The notes beneath the pieces were generated by a model. It did not search any database. It was not told the origin of the DNA and saw only the letters and a program-made list of their open reading frames with translations. The position numbers were made by a program, and so were the translations under genes. Shown one piece after another: positions 1-8,508 of a stretch of 64,000 bases of DNA. The stretch covers positions 2,294,001 to 2,358,000 of the forward strand of contig NZ_CP020384.1 of the NCBI RefSeq assembly GCF_002073975.1. Direction: 5' to 3'. Position 1 is the stretch's first letter. Each line of letters begins with the position of its first letter. This stretch comes from Rhodovulum sp. MB263. Lineage in GTDB: Bacteria > Pseudomonadota > Alphaproteobacteria > Rhodobacterales > Rhodobacteraceae.

Positions 1-432
1 ACCGACGGCGGCGAAATCCATCCGCCCGGCATATCTGGCCTTCAGCTGCGCCATCACCTTTCCCATGTCGCGGATCGAATTGGCCTCGGTCTCGACGATT
101 GCCGTGCCGATGGCCTCGTCGACCTCGTCCGCGGTCAGCTGGCGCGGCAGATATTCCTCGATCACCGCGATCTCGGCGCGTTCGCGTTCGGCCAGATCGA
201 GGCGCCCGCCCTCTTCATAGGCACGGGCGCTTTCCTGTCGCTGCTTGACCATGCGGGCGAGGATCGCCAGCACCTCGGCCTCGCTCACGCCCTCCTCGCC
301 ATCCCCGGTGCGGGCCGCGATGTCGCGGTCCTTGATCGCGGCATTGATCAGCCTCAGCGTTCCGAGCCGGTCCGCCTCCCTGTCCTTCATCGCCGCCTTG
401 AGCGCCGCAGAAATGCGGGTGCGTAGGTCCAT
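1..432 (-). CDS. GatB/YqeY domain protein (3' end outside window)
   Basis: Partial gene: 144 codons are inside the window and the stop lies just beyond position 1. The product begins MDLRTRISAALKAAMKDRE and continues with the helical YqeY pattern (RLGTLRLINAAIKDRD, then EAEVLAILARMVKQRQES, then EEYLPRQLTADEV). The family is about 150 residues long and resembles the tRNA-binding tail of GatB; its exact role is not settled. The ATG at 432 is chosen because an AGAGGCA ribosome site precedes it and the family start fits. It is divergent from carA across 183 bp. Confidence 0.9.
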   Translation of the reverse strand, partial: MDLRTRISAALKAAMKDREADRLGTLRLINAAIKDRDIAARTGDGEEGVSEAEVLAILARMVKQRQESARAYEEGGRLDLAERERAEIAVIEEYLPRQLTADEVDEAIGTAIVETEANSIRDMGKVMAQLKARYAGRMDFAAVG

Positions 433-469
433 CGGCTGCCTCTTGTCGTTTGCCAAGGTCAAGTTGAGC

Positions 470-498
470 AAGATAAGGGTGGGGCCCAGGCATGACAA
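470..498 (-). promoter_or_regulatory. Candidate sigma-70 promoter for yqeY
   Basis: On the minus strand TTGTCA (498-493) is followed after exactly 17 bp by TATCTT (475-470), about 40 bp upstream of the yqeY ATG. Five of six and four of six positions match the consensus boxes. Seen by eye only; no transcript evidence. Confidence 0.45.
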
Positions 499-615
499 CC
501 CTGGCAAGATGACGCTAAGATACTGAATTTAAACGATTCTACATTTTGCCGCTGGCCCTTGATTCTTCTTTTGCCTCGACCTAGTGTCCGGCCGACCAGC
601 GCCCAGGAGTTCCCG

Positions 616-1773
616 ATGCCAGCCGCAACGCCTCACCCGACCGCCTGCCTGACCCTCGCTGACGGAACCGTCTTCTATGGCCAGGGCTTCGGCGCCGTGG
701 GCGAGACGGTGGCCGAGCTCTGTTTCAACACCGCCATGACCGGCTATCAGGAGATCATGACCGACCCCTCCTATGCGGGTCAGGTGGTGACCTTCACCTT
801 CCCCCATGTCGGCAATGTCGGCGTCAATGGCGACGATGACGAAACCGCCGATCCGGTCGCCGCAGGCATGGTGGTCAAATGGGACCCCACCGAGCCCTCG
901 AACTGGCGCGCCACCGATGCGCTGAAGGACTGGCTGGCCCGGCGCGGCCGGATCGGGATCGGCGGCATCGACACGCGGCGACTGACCCGGGCGATCCGCC
1001 AGCAGGGCGCGCCGCATGTGGCGCTGGCCCATGATCCCGAGGGTCGGTTCGACATCGAGAAGCTGGTGGCAAAGGCGCGCGCCTGGTCCGGCCTGGTCGG
1101 GCTCGACCTGGCCAAGGATGTCACCTGCGCCCAGAGCTATCGCTGGGACGAGATGCGCTGGGCCTGGCCCGAGGGCCACGCGAAACGCACCGAGCCCGGC
1201 CACCGGGTCGTGGCCATCGACTATGGCGCCAAGCGCAACATCCTGCGCTGCCTGGCCTCGGCCGGCTGCGACGTGACCGTGCTGCCCGCCAGCGCCAGCG
1301 CCGAGGATGTGCTGGCGCTCGAGCCCGAAGGCGTGTTCCTGTCGAACGGCCCCGGCGATCCGGCTGCGACCGGTGAATACGCGGTGCCGATGATCCGCAA
1401 GATCCTGGACAAGGACGTGCCGCTGTTCGGGATCTGCCTTGGCCACCAGATGCTGGCCCTCGCCCTTGGCGCGAAGACCGTCAAGATGAATCACGGCCAT
1501 CACGGCGCCAACCACCCGGTGAAGGATCTCGAAACCGGCAAGGTCGAGATCACCTCGATGAATCACGGCTTCACCGTCGACAGCCAGACCCTGCCCGAGG
1601 GCGTCAAGGAAACCCATGTCTCGCTGTTCGACGGGTCGAATTGCGGCATCCGCATGACCGACCGGCCGGTCTTCTCGGTGCAGTATCACCCCGAGGCGAG
1701 CCCGGGCCCGCAGGACAGCTACTATCTGTTCGAACGCTTCGTGACCGCGATGGCAGACCGCAAGCAGGCCTGA
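616..1773 (+). CDS. carA: Carbamoyl-phosphate synthase small subunit (glutaminase)
   Basis: 385 residues, the usual length. The subunit hydrolyses glutamine and passes ammonia to CarB for carbamoyl phosphate, feeding arginine and pyrimidine synthesis in the cytoplasm. The N-terminal CPSase small-chain domain (GFGAVGETVAELCFNTAMTG) is followed by a class I glutamine amidotransferase domain with nucleophile Cys274 in GICLGHQ and a HPEASPGP histidine-glutamate pair near the end. The ATG at 616 follows CAGGAG with 6 bp spacing; the frame is open further upstream (to 559), but that stretch does not look like the family. carB is not in the window. A UACG hairpin follows the stop. Confidence 0.98.
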   Translation: MPAATPHPTACLTLADGTVFYGQGFGAVGETVAELCFNTAMTGYQEIMTDPSYAGQVVTFTFPHVGNVGVNGDDDETADPVAAGMVVKWDPTEPSNWRATDALKDWLARRGRIGIGGIDTRRLTRAIRQQGAPHVALAHDPEGRFDIEKLVAKARAWSGLVGLDLAKDVTCAQSYRWDEMRWAWPEGHAKRTEPGHRVVAIDYGAKRNILRCLASAGCDVTVLPASASAEDVLALEPEGVFLSNGPGDPAATGEYAVPMIRKILDKDVPLFGICLGHQMLALALGAKTVKMNHGHHGANHPVKDLETGKVEITSMNHGFTVDSQTLPEGVKETHVSLFDGSNCGIRMTDRPVFSVQYHPEASPGPQDSYYLFERFVTAMADRKQA

Positions 1774-1779
1774 CGGGCG

Positions 1780-1793
1780 GGGGCTACGGCCCC
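1780..1793. terminator. Candidate bidirectional hairpin between carA and arsC
   Basis: GGGGC-TACG-GCCCC gives a perfect 5-bp stem closed by a C(UACG)G tetraloop, which is unusually stable in RNA. It lies just after the carA stop and before the convergent arsC stop. There is no T-run on either side, so termination is inferred from position only. Confidence 0.3.
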
Positions 1794-1822
1794 TGCCCCC
1801 TGAACCTTCCGCGCGCCGGCGC

Positions 1823-2176
1823 TCAGTCTTCCAGAAGCTCCAGCACCCGTTCGGGCGGGCGGCCCAGGACGGCGCGGCCATCGGCCATCGCCAGCGGCCG
1901 CTCGATCAGCTTCGGATGCGCGGCCATGGCCGCGATCAGCACCTCGTCGGGGGCCTCCTTCGTAAGTTCCAGCTCGGCAAAGAGCGGCTCGCCGGTCCGC
2001 ATCATGCCGATGGCGGGACCGCCCAGCATGTCGAGAACCTCGCGCAACTCCTTCTCGTTCGGCGGCACCTCGAGATAGCGCCGCACCCGGGGCTCGACGC
2101 CCCGCTCCTGCAGAAGCGCCAGAGCCGCGCGCGACTTTGAACAGCGCGGGTTGTGCCAGATCACGATCGCCGTCAT
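1823..2176 (-). CDS. arsC: Arsenate reductase, ArsC (glutaredoxin-coupled) family
   Basis: 117 residues. The family reduces arsenate to arsenite through a thiol intermediate in the cytoplasm. Cys12 sits in HNPRCSKSR, and Arg60 (MMRTGEP), Arg93 (IERP) and Arg106 (LGRPP) match the arginines of the classical enzyme, so it looks catalytically complete rather than a YffB/Spx relative. The ATG at 2176 has a perfect AGGAGG that overlaps the pyrD stop codon. It is the last gene of the DUF952-pyrD-arsC operon. No arsR or arsB is nearby, so a dedicated arsenic operon is not indicated. Confidence 0.9.
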   Translation of the reverse strand: MTAIVIWHNPRCSKSRAALALLQERGVEPRVRRYLEVPPNEKELREVLDMLGGPAIGMMRTGEPLFAELELTKEAPDEVLIAAMAAHPKLIERPLAMADGRAVLGRPPERVLELLED

Positions 2177-2186
2177 GTCCTGCCTC

Positions 2187-3245
2187 CTATTGCCAGTCCT
2201 CTCGCCCCGTGCCCACGGCCTCGGAGACATGGGCGAACCCGTCCCGCGCCAGCAGCCCGTCGAGCCCCTCGACGATGTCGCGCACGAGACTCATGCCGCC
2301 ATAGACGAGCGCGGTGTAAAGCTGCAGCGCCGAGGCGCCCGCGCGGATCTTGGCATAGGCCTCCTCGGCCGAGCCGACACCGCCCACCCCGATCAGCGGC
2401 AGACGCCCGCCGGTCGCGAGCGACAACCGCGCCAGAACCCGGGTCGAGCGCGCGAAAAGCGGCGCTCCCGACAACCCGCCTGCCTGCCCCGCATCCGCGC
2501 TTTTCAGCCCGCTCCGGGCCAGCGTGGTATTGGTGGCGACGATGCCCGAAACCCCGGCCTCCAGCGCCACGGCGGCGATATCGTCGATCTCGGCATCGCT
2601 CAGATCCGGCGCGATCTTGAGGAAAACCGGGACCGGGCGGGAAAGTTCCGCCCGCGCCGCCATCACGCCCGCCAGAAGCGCCGCCAGTGCGTCGCGGCCC
2701 TGCAGATCGCGCAGCTTCTCGGTATTGGGCGAGGAGACATTGACCGTGGCGAAATCGACATGCGGCCCACAGGCCCTCAGCACCGTGGCGAAATCGGCCG
2801 CCCGGTCGGGACTGTCCTTGTTGGCCCCGAGGTTCAGCCCCACCGGCACGCCCGCAGGCCGCGCCGCCAGCCGGGCGCCGATCACCGCCATGCCCTCGTT
2901 GTTGAAGCCGAAGCGGTTGATCGCGGCCCGGTCCTCGATCAGACGAAAGAGCCGCGGGCGCGGATTGCCGGGCTGCGGGCGGGGCGTCGCGGCGCCCACC
3001 TCGAGAAAGCCGAAGCCCGCGCGCATCAGCGGGCCCAGCGCCACCGCGTTCTTGTCATAGCCGGCGGCGAGCCCGACCGGGTTGGGCAGCGAAAGCCCGG
3101 CCAGATCGGTGGCGAGCCGCGGGCTGGTCAACTGCCCCGGCAGCGGCACGAGGCCACCGCGCAGTGCCATCAGCGACAGCGCATGGGCCCGTTCCGGCTC
3201 GATCCGGTGAAACACCGCCAACCCCACCCGTTCGAACGGCGTCAT
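2187..3245 (-). CDS. pyrD: Dihydroorotate dehydrogenase (quinone), class 2
   Basis: 352 residues. It oxidises dihydroorotate to orotate with FMN and passes electrons to quinone at the inner membrane. The class 2 N-terminal helix ([15 protein letters not shown]) precedes an FMN barrel with GLAAGYDKN, the catalytic-serine segment VNVSSPNT, and the phosphate-binding [20 protein letters not shown]. The ATG at 3245 overlaps the TGA of the upstream DUF952 gene (ATGA), and its own stop overlaps the arsC ribosome site, so the three genes are translationally coupled. Confidence 0.97.
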   Translation of the reverse strand: MTPFERVGLAVFHRIEPERAHALSLMALRGGLVPLPGQLTSPRLATDLAGLSLPNPVGLAAGYDKNAVALGPLMRAGFGFLEVGAATPRPQPGNPRPRLFRLIEDRAAINRFGFNNEGMAVIGARLAARPAGVPVGLNLGANKDSPDRAADFATVLRACGPHVDFATVNVSSPNTEKLRDLQGRDALAALLAGVMAARAELSRPVPVFLKIAPDLSDAEIDDIAAVALEAGVSGIVATNTTLARSGLKSADAGQAGGLSGAPLFARSTRVLARLSLATGGRLPLIGVGGVGSAEEAYAKIRAGASALQLYTALVYGGMSLVRDIVEGLDGLLARDGFAHVSEAVGTGREDWQ

Positions 3246-3580
3246 ATCATGCCCTCGGGAAAGATATGCCCCGTCGCACCCAGCGGCAGCGACTTGTCCC
3301 AGACCAGATCCGCAAGCCGGAGTTCGCGGTAGAGATGCGGAAAGAGCGCGCCGCCGCGCGAGGCCTCCCATTTCAGGTCGGCCCCCAGACGCTCGGCCGC
3401 GACCGCGACCAGAACCAGGTCGCTTTCCCCGGCGAAATGCTTCTCGGCGGTGGCGGCCACCTGCCCGGCGGTCGAGAGATGGATGAAGCCATCGGCCAGA
3501 TCGACCGGCGCGCCGCGGCTGGCGCCCCGTTCACGGAGCGCGTCCCATTCGGCGCGTCGGAAAATCTTGTAAATCAGCAT
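3242..3580 (-). CDS. DUF952 domain protein
   Basis: 112 residues starting [15 protein letters not shown]. The body shows the DUF952 pattern: an N-terminal IYK strand, the central segment [25 protein letters not shown], and the [13 protein letters not shown] segment near the C-terminus. These small cytoplasmic proteins have no established biochemical function. It heads the pyrD-arsC operon and is divergent from the 5'-nucleotidase with a 107-bp gap. No clear Shine-Dalgarno was seen before its ATG. Confidence 0.88.
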   Translation of the reverse strand: MLIYKIFRRAEWDALRERGASRGAPVDLADGFIHLSTAGQVAATAEKHFAGESDLVLVAVAAERLGADLKWEASRGGALFPHLYRELRLADLVWDKSLPLGATGHIFPEGMI

Positions 3581-3627
3581 GCGCCCGACATGCCCGCTGC
3601 CGCGGCCCGGGTCAAGCGCGGCGGGCT

Positions 3628-3656
3628 TTGACAGGCTCTGCGAACCGCGCCAATCT
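3628..3656 (+). promoter_or_regulatory. Candidate promoter for the 5'-nucleotidase
   Basis: A perfect TTGACA (3628-3633) lies 60 bp before the nucleotidase ATG. With a 17-bp spacer the -10 is CAATCT, a weak match, so only the -35 box is convincing. Confidence 0.35.
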
Positions 3657-3687
3657 GCGCGAATCGACCAGATGGAGACCCGGACCG

Positions 3688-5259
3688 ATGATCATGCGCA
3701 TCTTCCCTGCGACCGCGGCACTGGCGCTGCTGGCCGGCACCGCGCAGGCCGATATCGCGCTGACCCTGCTGCATACCAATGATGTGCATGCCCGACTCGA
3801 GCCGATCTCGGAATACGATTCGGGTTGCTCCGAAGAGGACAATCTGGCCGGCGCCTGTTTCGGCGGCACCGCGCGGCTGGCCACCGCCATCGCCGCGGCG
3901 CGGGCCGAAGGCCGGCCGACCCTGCTGTTCGATGCCGGCGATCAGTTCCAGGGCACGCTGTTCTACAGCTACTACAAGGGCAAGGCCGCGGCAGAGATGC
4001 TCAACCGGCTGGGCTATGATGCGATGGCCGTCGGCAATCACGAATTCGACGACGGTCCGGGCGGGCTGGCCGAGTTCGCCGCCCGGCTGAGGATGCCGCT
4101 CTTGATGGCCAATGCCGATCTCTCTGCCGAGCCACGGCTGAAGGATGCGATCCGGAAATCGGTGGTGATCGAGGCGGCGGGCGAGCGGATCGGCGTGATC
4201 GGCCTGACGCCGCGCAGCAATCCCGAGCTGGCAAGCCCCGGCCCCGATATCGTCTTCACCGATCCGGTTGAGGCGGCGCAGGCCGAGATCGACCGCCTGA
4301 CCGCCCAGGGCATCGACAAGATCGTCCTGCTCAGCCATTCCGGCCATGAGACCGACAAGCGGATCGCGGCCGAAACCACCGGCCTCGACGTCATCGTCGG
4401 CGGCCACAGCCACAGCTTGCTGTCGAACACCGACGAGACCGCCGCGGGCCCCTACCCGACCATGGTGGGCGATACCGCCATCGTGCAGGCCTATGCCTAT
4501 GGCCGGTATCTCGGCCGCCTGGACGTGGTCTTCGACGACACTGGCAAGCTGGTGTCGGCCGAGGGCGAGCCGATCCTGCTCGACGCCTCGGTCGCCGAGG
4601 ACGAAGCCGTCAAGGCCCGCATCGCCGAGCTCGCCCGGCCGCTCGACGAGATCCGCCGGAAGGTCGTGGCCGAGACGTCGGCCCCGATCGATGGCGATCG
4701 CGGCGCCTGCCGCGCGGGCGAATGCGCGATGGGCAATCTGGTGGCCGAGGCGATGCTCGACCGGGTGCGCAGCCAGGGCATCTCGATTGCGATCCAGAAT
4801 GGCGGCGGCCTGCGTGCCTCGATCGACGAGGGGCCGGTGACCATGGGCGAGGTGCTGACGGTCCTGCCGTTCCGGAACACGCTTGCGACCTTCCATGTCA
4901 GCGGCGCGACGGTGCGCGCGGCGCTCGAGCACGGGCTGAGCCAGGCCGAGGAGGGCGCGGGACGCTTCCCGCAGGTCGCAGGCCTGCGCTTCAGCTGGGA
5001 TCCCGCGGCGGCGCCCGGCCACCGGCTGCGCAAGATCGAGGTGAAGGAGGGCACAGAGTGGGAACCCCTTGACCCCGAGAAGAGCTATGGCCTCGTGTCG
5101 AACAACTATGTCCGGAACGGCGGCGACGGCTACACCATGTTTCTCGACGCCCGCGAGGTCTATGATTTCGGCCCCGACCTGGCCGATGTCACGGCCGAGT
5201 ACCTGGCCCGTAACGCGCCCTATGCGCCCGGGACCGACGGCCGCATCGCCACCGACTGA
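3688..5259 (+). CDS. Periplasmic 5'-nucleotidase / metallophosphoesterase
   Basis: 523 residues. A signal peptide (MIMRIFPATAALALLAG, probable cleavage after AQA at residue 21) leads into a calcineurin-like metallophosphoesterase with the dinuclear-metal motifs HTNDVH (29-34), DAGDQFQG, GNHEFD and GGHSH. A C-terminal 5'-nucleotidase domain follows, with GGLRASID and NNYVRNGGDGY for nucleotide binding. The family (UshA/NadN type) strips phosphate from external nucleotides or nucleotide sugars. The ATG at 3688 has GGAG 10 bp upstream; the ATG at 3694 is possible. The exact substrate cannot be read from sequence. Confidence 0.93.
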   Translation: MIMRIFPATAALALLAGTAQADIALTLLHTNDVHARLEPISEYDSGCSEEDNLAGACFGGTARLATAIAAARAEGRPTLLFDAGDQFQGTLFYSYYKGKAAAEMLNRLGYDAMAVGNHEFDDGPGGLAEFAARLRMPLLMANADLSAEPRLKDAIRKSVVIEAAGERIGVIGLTPRSNPELASPGPDIVFTDPVEAAQAEIDRLTAQGIDKIVLLSHSGHETDKRIAAETTGLDVIVGGHSHSLLSNTDETAAGPYPTMVGDTAIVQAYAYGRYLGRLDVVFDDTGKLVSAEGEPILLDASVAEDEAVKARIAELARPLDEIRRKVVAETSAPIDGDRGACRAGECAMGNLVAEAMLDRVRSQGISIAIQNGGGLRASIDEGPVTMGEVLTVLPFRNTLATFHVSGATVRAALEHGLSQAEEGAGRFPQVAGLRFSWDPAAAPGHRLRKIEVKEGTEWEPLDPEKSYGLVSNNYVRNGGDGYTMFLDAREVYDFGPDLADVTAEYLARNAPYAPGTDGRIATD

Positions 5260-5439
5260 GCCTTTTGCCCCCGGACCCGGGCCCGAGACCGGTCCCGGCC
5301 GGATCGCGGTCCGGTGGTCGCACCCCAGCCCCGGTTCAGCACCTTTCCGCGCCCCCTCCGGATACCGGCAGAGCACCGGCGGGTACTGGCTGGCTACTGG
5401 CCAGTCCCTCTCCGCGCCGGGGGCCTTGCGATCTTCCGG

Positions 5440-5469
5440 GTTGAACTTGCGCTGCGTGACGGGTTCAAC
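5440..5469. promoter_or_regulatory. Inverted repeat upstream of cobZ
   Basis: GTTGAAC (5440-5446) and GTTCAAC (5463-5469) are perfect 7-bp inverted arms with a 16-bp spacer, centred about 45 bp before the cobZ start. The geometry suits a dimeric repressor or activator. A second palindrome, ACTGGCCAGT, lies at 5396-5405. The cognate protein is unknown. Confidence 0.3.
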
Positions 5470-5498
5470 GGGCCGAGCCCGTCCGCCGGAGAGCCGCG

Positions 5499-8075
5499 AT
5501 GCCCGATCCCCGTTCCGCCCTGCCCGACCCGGACCCGGCCGCACCTTCCGGGACGACCGGCGTGCTGGTCGCGGGCGCGGGCTTTGCCGGGCTGACAGCG
5601 GCCATCGAGGCACGGCTTCGCGGCGCCGAGGTGACGCTGATCGATCCGGCCCCGAGGCCGCTTCTGGGCGGGAATACCCGCCATTCCCGCAATATCCGCC
5701 TTGCCCATGACGGCGAGACCCGCTGGCAGCGCGGTAGCTACACCGCCTCCGAATTCGAGGCCGATATCGCGAGGCTCGTGCCTTCCGATACCGGGCTTGC
5801 GGGCGTTCTGGCGCGGGGCTCGGCCGAGCTCGGGCCCTGGCTGGCGGCACGCGGCGTCGCCTTCGAGCCCTGGGACGAGGGCAACCTGCCCTTCTCGCGC
5901 CGCACCGCCTTCTTTCTGGGCGGCGGTCAGGCGCTGACGAATGCCCTCTGGCGCGCGGCCGAGCGGCTGGGCATCCGCATCCTCGAAGGCCGGATCGAGG
6001 CGCTGCCACCCGACTGGGCCGAGGACCGGCCGCTTCGGCTGAGCGTGCAGACAGGCCCCCGTGAGACAGACACCGGGACCTGCCATATCGAGGCCGGGGC
6101 TCTGATCCTGGCCACGGGCGGGTATGGCGCCAACCGGGCCGCGCTTGTCCGCCATCTCGGCCCGGGCGCGGCCGCCTTCGCCAATCGCGGCACCCCGTAT
6201 CAGGAGGGCGCGCCGCTTCTGTGGCTGATGGCCCATGGTGCGGCCACGGTCGGGAAGCCGGGCGACGGCCATCTCGTCGCTGTCGATGCGCGCGCCCCCG
6301 GTGAGGATGCAGGCATCGTCAGCCGCGCCGACGGCATGCATCTCGGCCTCGTCGTCGATGCGAGGGGACAGCGGTTCCGCGACGAGGGCTCGGATGTCGG
6401 ATCGGCCCGCTATTCGGTCTGGGGCCGGGCGCTGGCCGGGCGCGCCGATCCGCGCGCCTGGCTGATCCTCGATGCCGACGGCGCGGCCAGGCTGCCGCCC
6501 CTGCCTTACCCGCCGCTCAGCGCCGGAAACCCGGCCGATCTGGCAAGGCTTTGCGGCATCGACCCCACGGGGCTTGCCGCGACGCTGGAGGCGCTCGCCG
6601 CGCATCTCGACCGCGGCGCCCCGCTCGAACCGCCCCGGAGCCGCCCCGAAGGCCTGCCCTTCCCGGCGCCCCTCCGCCCGCCCCTCGCGGCGATCCCGCT
6701 GCTGCCGGGGCTTGCCTTCACCCGCCACGGGGTCGCTGTCGACGGCACCGCCCGGGTGCGGCTCGAGGACGGCGGCAGCGCGCATCGGGTCTTTGCCGCG
6801 GGCGCCGCGATGGCGGGCGGGCTGCTGGGCCAGGGCTATCTCTCGGGCAGTGCGCTGGCAATTGGCGGGGTCTTCGGCCGGATCGCCGGGGCGGGCGCGG
6901 CCAGCATCGCGGGCCCCGACGCCCGCCAGGCCGGGCCCGGCGCCGTCCCGTCCCTCCCGGCGGCGGACCCCGCCCCCCCCCTCTCACAGCCTGCCTCCGC
7001 GGCCTCCGGGCCCTGGCAGGAGGCCGCCCGCGCGCTGAACATCTGCAATAGCTGCGGTTTCTGCACCGGGCTTTGCGCGGTCTTTCCGGCGGCCCAGCTC
7101 CGTCCGGCCCTCGCGGCAGGCGATCTGCGCCACCTGGCGCATCTTTGCCATGACTGCCGCTCCTGCCATTACGACTGCCAATATGCCCCGCCCCATGCGC
7201 TGGCGGTGAACCTGCCCGCGGCCCTGGCCGAGGCGCGCGCAGCCGATTACGCCGCCGGCCTGCCCGCGCGCCTGCCCGGGGCGATCTTCCTGCTCTGCCT
7301 TCTCGGCCTGCCGCTGCTGGCCCTTCTGGCGATCCCGCCCGAGAGGCTCTTTGCCACCGGCACCGCGCCCGGCGCCTTTTACGAGGTGATCCCGCATTGG
7401 CTCATGGCCGGAGGCGCGGGGCTGGCTTTCGGCGGCGCGGCGCTGGTGCTGGCGATCCGGCTCGGACGGTTCTGGCATCAGACCAGAGGCCCCGCCGCGC
7501 GGCCGGGCATCCGCCCTTTGGCCCGGGGGCTTGGCGCGGCGCTGCGGCTTACCAATCTCGGCGCGGATCGCGGCTGCGACGGGCCGCGGGGCCCGACCGG
7601 CCCGGCGCGGCGGATCTTCCATCACCTGCTGGCGGGCGGCTTCGTGCTGACCGGGCTGGCGACGCTGGCCGGGGCCCTGCTTCACGCCCGGGGCGAGATC
7701 GCGCCCTATCCGCTGGCCTCGGCCCCGGTCGGGCTGGGCACGCTGGGCGGTCTCGCCATGCTTGCCGGGCTTGCCGGGCTTGCGGGACTGTCGCATCGGC
7801 GCATCCGGGCCGACCGCCGCCCTGCCTCGGCCCGGATGGAGACCGCCGACCGCGACCTGAGACGCGCCCTGGGCATTGTCGCGGGCTCGGGCCTCGCGCT
7901 GCTGGCCCTGCGCGACGGGCCGGCGATGGGGCTGATGCTGGCGCTCCATCTCGGGTCGGTCCTGGGGCTCGCGCTGGCGCTGCCCTTCGGCAAGCTCTCG
8001 CACGGGGCCTATCGCGGCCTCGCCCTGATCCGCCATGACGCCGAACGCGCGGCCCGGCCAAGGCCCCGTCGCTGA
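5499..8075 (+). CDS. cobZ: CobZ, flavin/Fe-S/haem precorrin-3B synthase (TcuA-TcuB fusion)
   Basis: 858 residues in two parts. Residues 20-470 are an FAD-dependent fumarate-reductase-like oxidoreductase with the dinucleotide motif GAGFAG (26-31) and C-terminal LLGQGYLSGSALA. Residues 505-858 carry two [4Fe-4S] motifs (Cys516/519/522/526 and Cys550/553/556/560) and about six membrane helices of the TcuB/CitB type. This architecture is that of Rhodobacter capsulatus CobZ, which makes precorrin-3B in place of CobG. The cob genes next door and the lack of cobG support that over a stand-alone tricarballylate dehydrogenase. GGAGAG precedes the ATG. A C8 run (6973-6980) lies in the linker. It sits upstream of the riboswitch, hence outside its control. 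Confidence 0.87.
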   Translation: MPDPRSALPDPDPAAPSGTTGVLVAGAGFAGLTAAIEARLRGAEVTLIDPAPRPLLGGNTRHSRNIRLAHDGETRWQRGSYTASEFEADIARLVPSDTGLAGVLARGSAELGPWLAARGVAFEPWDEGNLPFSRRTAFFLGGGQALTNALWRAAERLGIRILEGRIEALPPDWAEDRPLRLSVQTGPRETDTGTCHIEAGALILATGGYGANRAALVRHLGPGAAAFANRGTPYQEGAPLLWLMAHGAATVGKPGDGHLVAVDARAPGEDAGIVSRADGMHLGLVVDARGQRFRDEGSDVGSARYSVWGRALAGRADPRAWLILDADGAARLPPLPYPPLSAGNPADLARLCGIDPTGLAATLEALAAHLDRGAPLEPPRSRPEGLPFPAPLRPPLAAIPLLPGLAFTRHGVAVDGTARVRLEDGGSAHRVFAAGAAMAGGLLGQGYLSGSALAIGGVFGRIAGAGAASIAGPDARQAGPGAVPSLPAADPAPPLSQPASAASGPWQEAARALNICNSCGFCTGLCAVFPAAQLRPALAAGDLRHLAHLCHDCRSCHYDCQYAPPHALAVNLPAALAEARAADYAAGLPARLPGAIFLLCLLGLPLLALLAIPPERLFATGTAPGAFYEVIPHWLMAGGAGLAFGGAALVLAIRLGRFWHQTRGPAARPGIRPLARGLGAALRLTNLGADRGCDGPRGPTGPARRIFHHLLAGGFVLTGLATLAGALLHARGEIAPYPLASAPVGLGTLGGLAMLAGLAGLAGLSHRRIRADRRPASARMETADRDLRRALGIVAGSGLALLALRDGPAMGLMLALHLGSVLGLALALPFGKLSHGAYRGLALIRHDAERAARPRPRR

Positions 8076-8124
8076 GACCCGTTACCGAACCCTGCCCCCC
8101 AGGCATCGTCCCCAAGCATCGCGC

Positions 8125-8154
8125 TTGACAAGCGCGCTCCCGGAAGGGCATGAA
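8125..8154 (+). promoter_or_regulatory. Candidate promoter of the cobW-cobF operon
   Basis: A perfect TTGACA (8125-8130) is followed 17-18 bp later by CATGAA (8149-8154) or GCATGA. It lies immediately before the riboswitch P1 stem, where the promoter must be. The -10 is weak. Confidence 0.45.
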
Positions 8155-8159
8155 CCGCC

Positions 8160-8362
8160 GCGCTGGTGCCCGTCATCGGACGGGTGAAAAGGGAATGCGC
8201 CAGAGGCCGGGTTCGATGCATCGGGCCTTCAAGCGCAGCCGCCCCCGCGACCGTGACCGGAGAGGCCGCCCGCATGCCACTGACCCGAACGGGCCGGGAA
8301 GGCAGGGCCGCCGCCGAAGGCCCCTGCCTTCGAGATCCGCAAGCCGGGAGACCTGCCAGCGC
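8160..8362 (+). promoter_or_regulatory. Cobalamin riboswitch controlling the DUF1636-cobW-cobN operon
   Basis: P1 closes with GCGCTGG (8160-8166) pairing CCAGCGC (8356-8362). Between them are the conserved blocks GGGTGAAAAGGGAA, AGCCGCCCCCGCGACCGTGA (the B12-box region), GCCACTG, CGGGAAGGC and AAGCCGGGAGACCTGCC in canonical order. A 146-nt expression platform follows up to the DUF1636 start and includes a CCGGA/TCCGG hairpin (8375-8392). The family binds adenosyl- or hydroxocobalamin and lowers expression. No T-tract terminator is visible, so control of translation initiation or Rho-dependent termination is possible. Confidence 0.95.
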
Positions 8363-8508
8363 AGACGACGTGAACCGGACGGGGTGTTCCGGTGTCGGGT
8401 CCGGCTTCGGCTCTGCCCGCTCCCGCCCTTGTCCTCCGACCCGTGGGGCCCGACGATGAGTGTTTCCGTTTCCTTCCGCCGCTCCTTCCGCGACCGGAGC
8501 CGCCCGGC

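Noticed and set aside
529-1881. 450-codon open frame on the minus strand opposite carA
   Set aside because: Composition is a GC-driven shadow of carA; no family motif.
2151-3332. 393-codon plus-strand frame opposite pyrD
   Set aside because: Shadow of pyrD; the minus strand has complete DHODH motifs and operon coupling.
5499-8075. Tricarballylate dehydrogenase TcuA/TcuB for citrate-type catabolism
   Set aside because: No tcuC or tcuR nearby, a cob operon next door without cobG, and the fused form known as CobZ.
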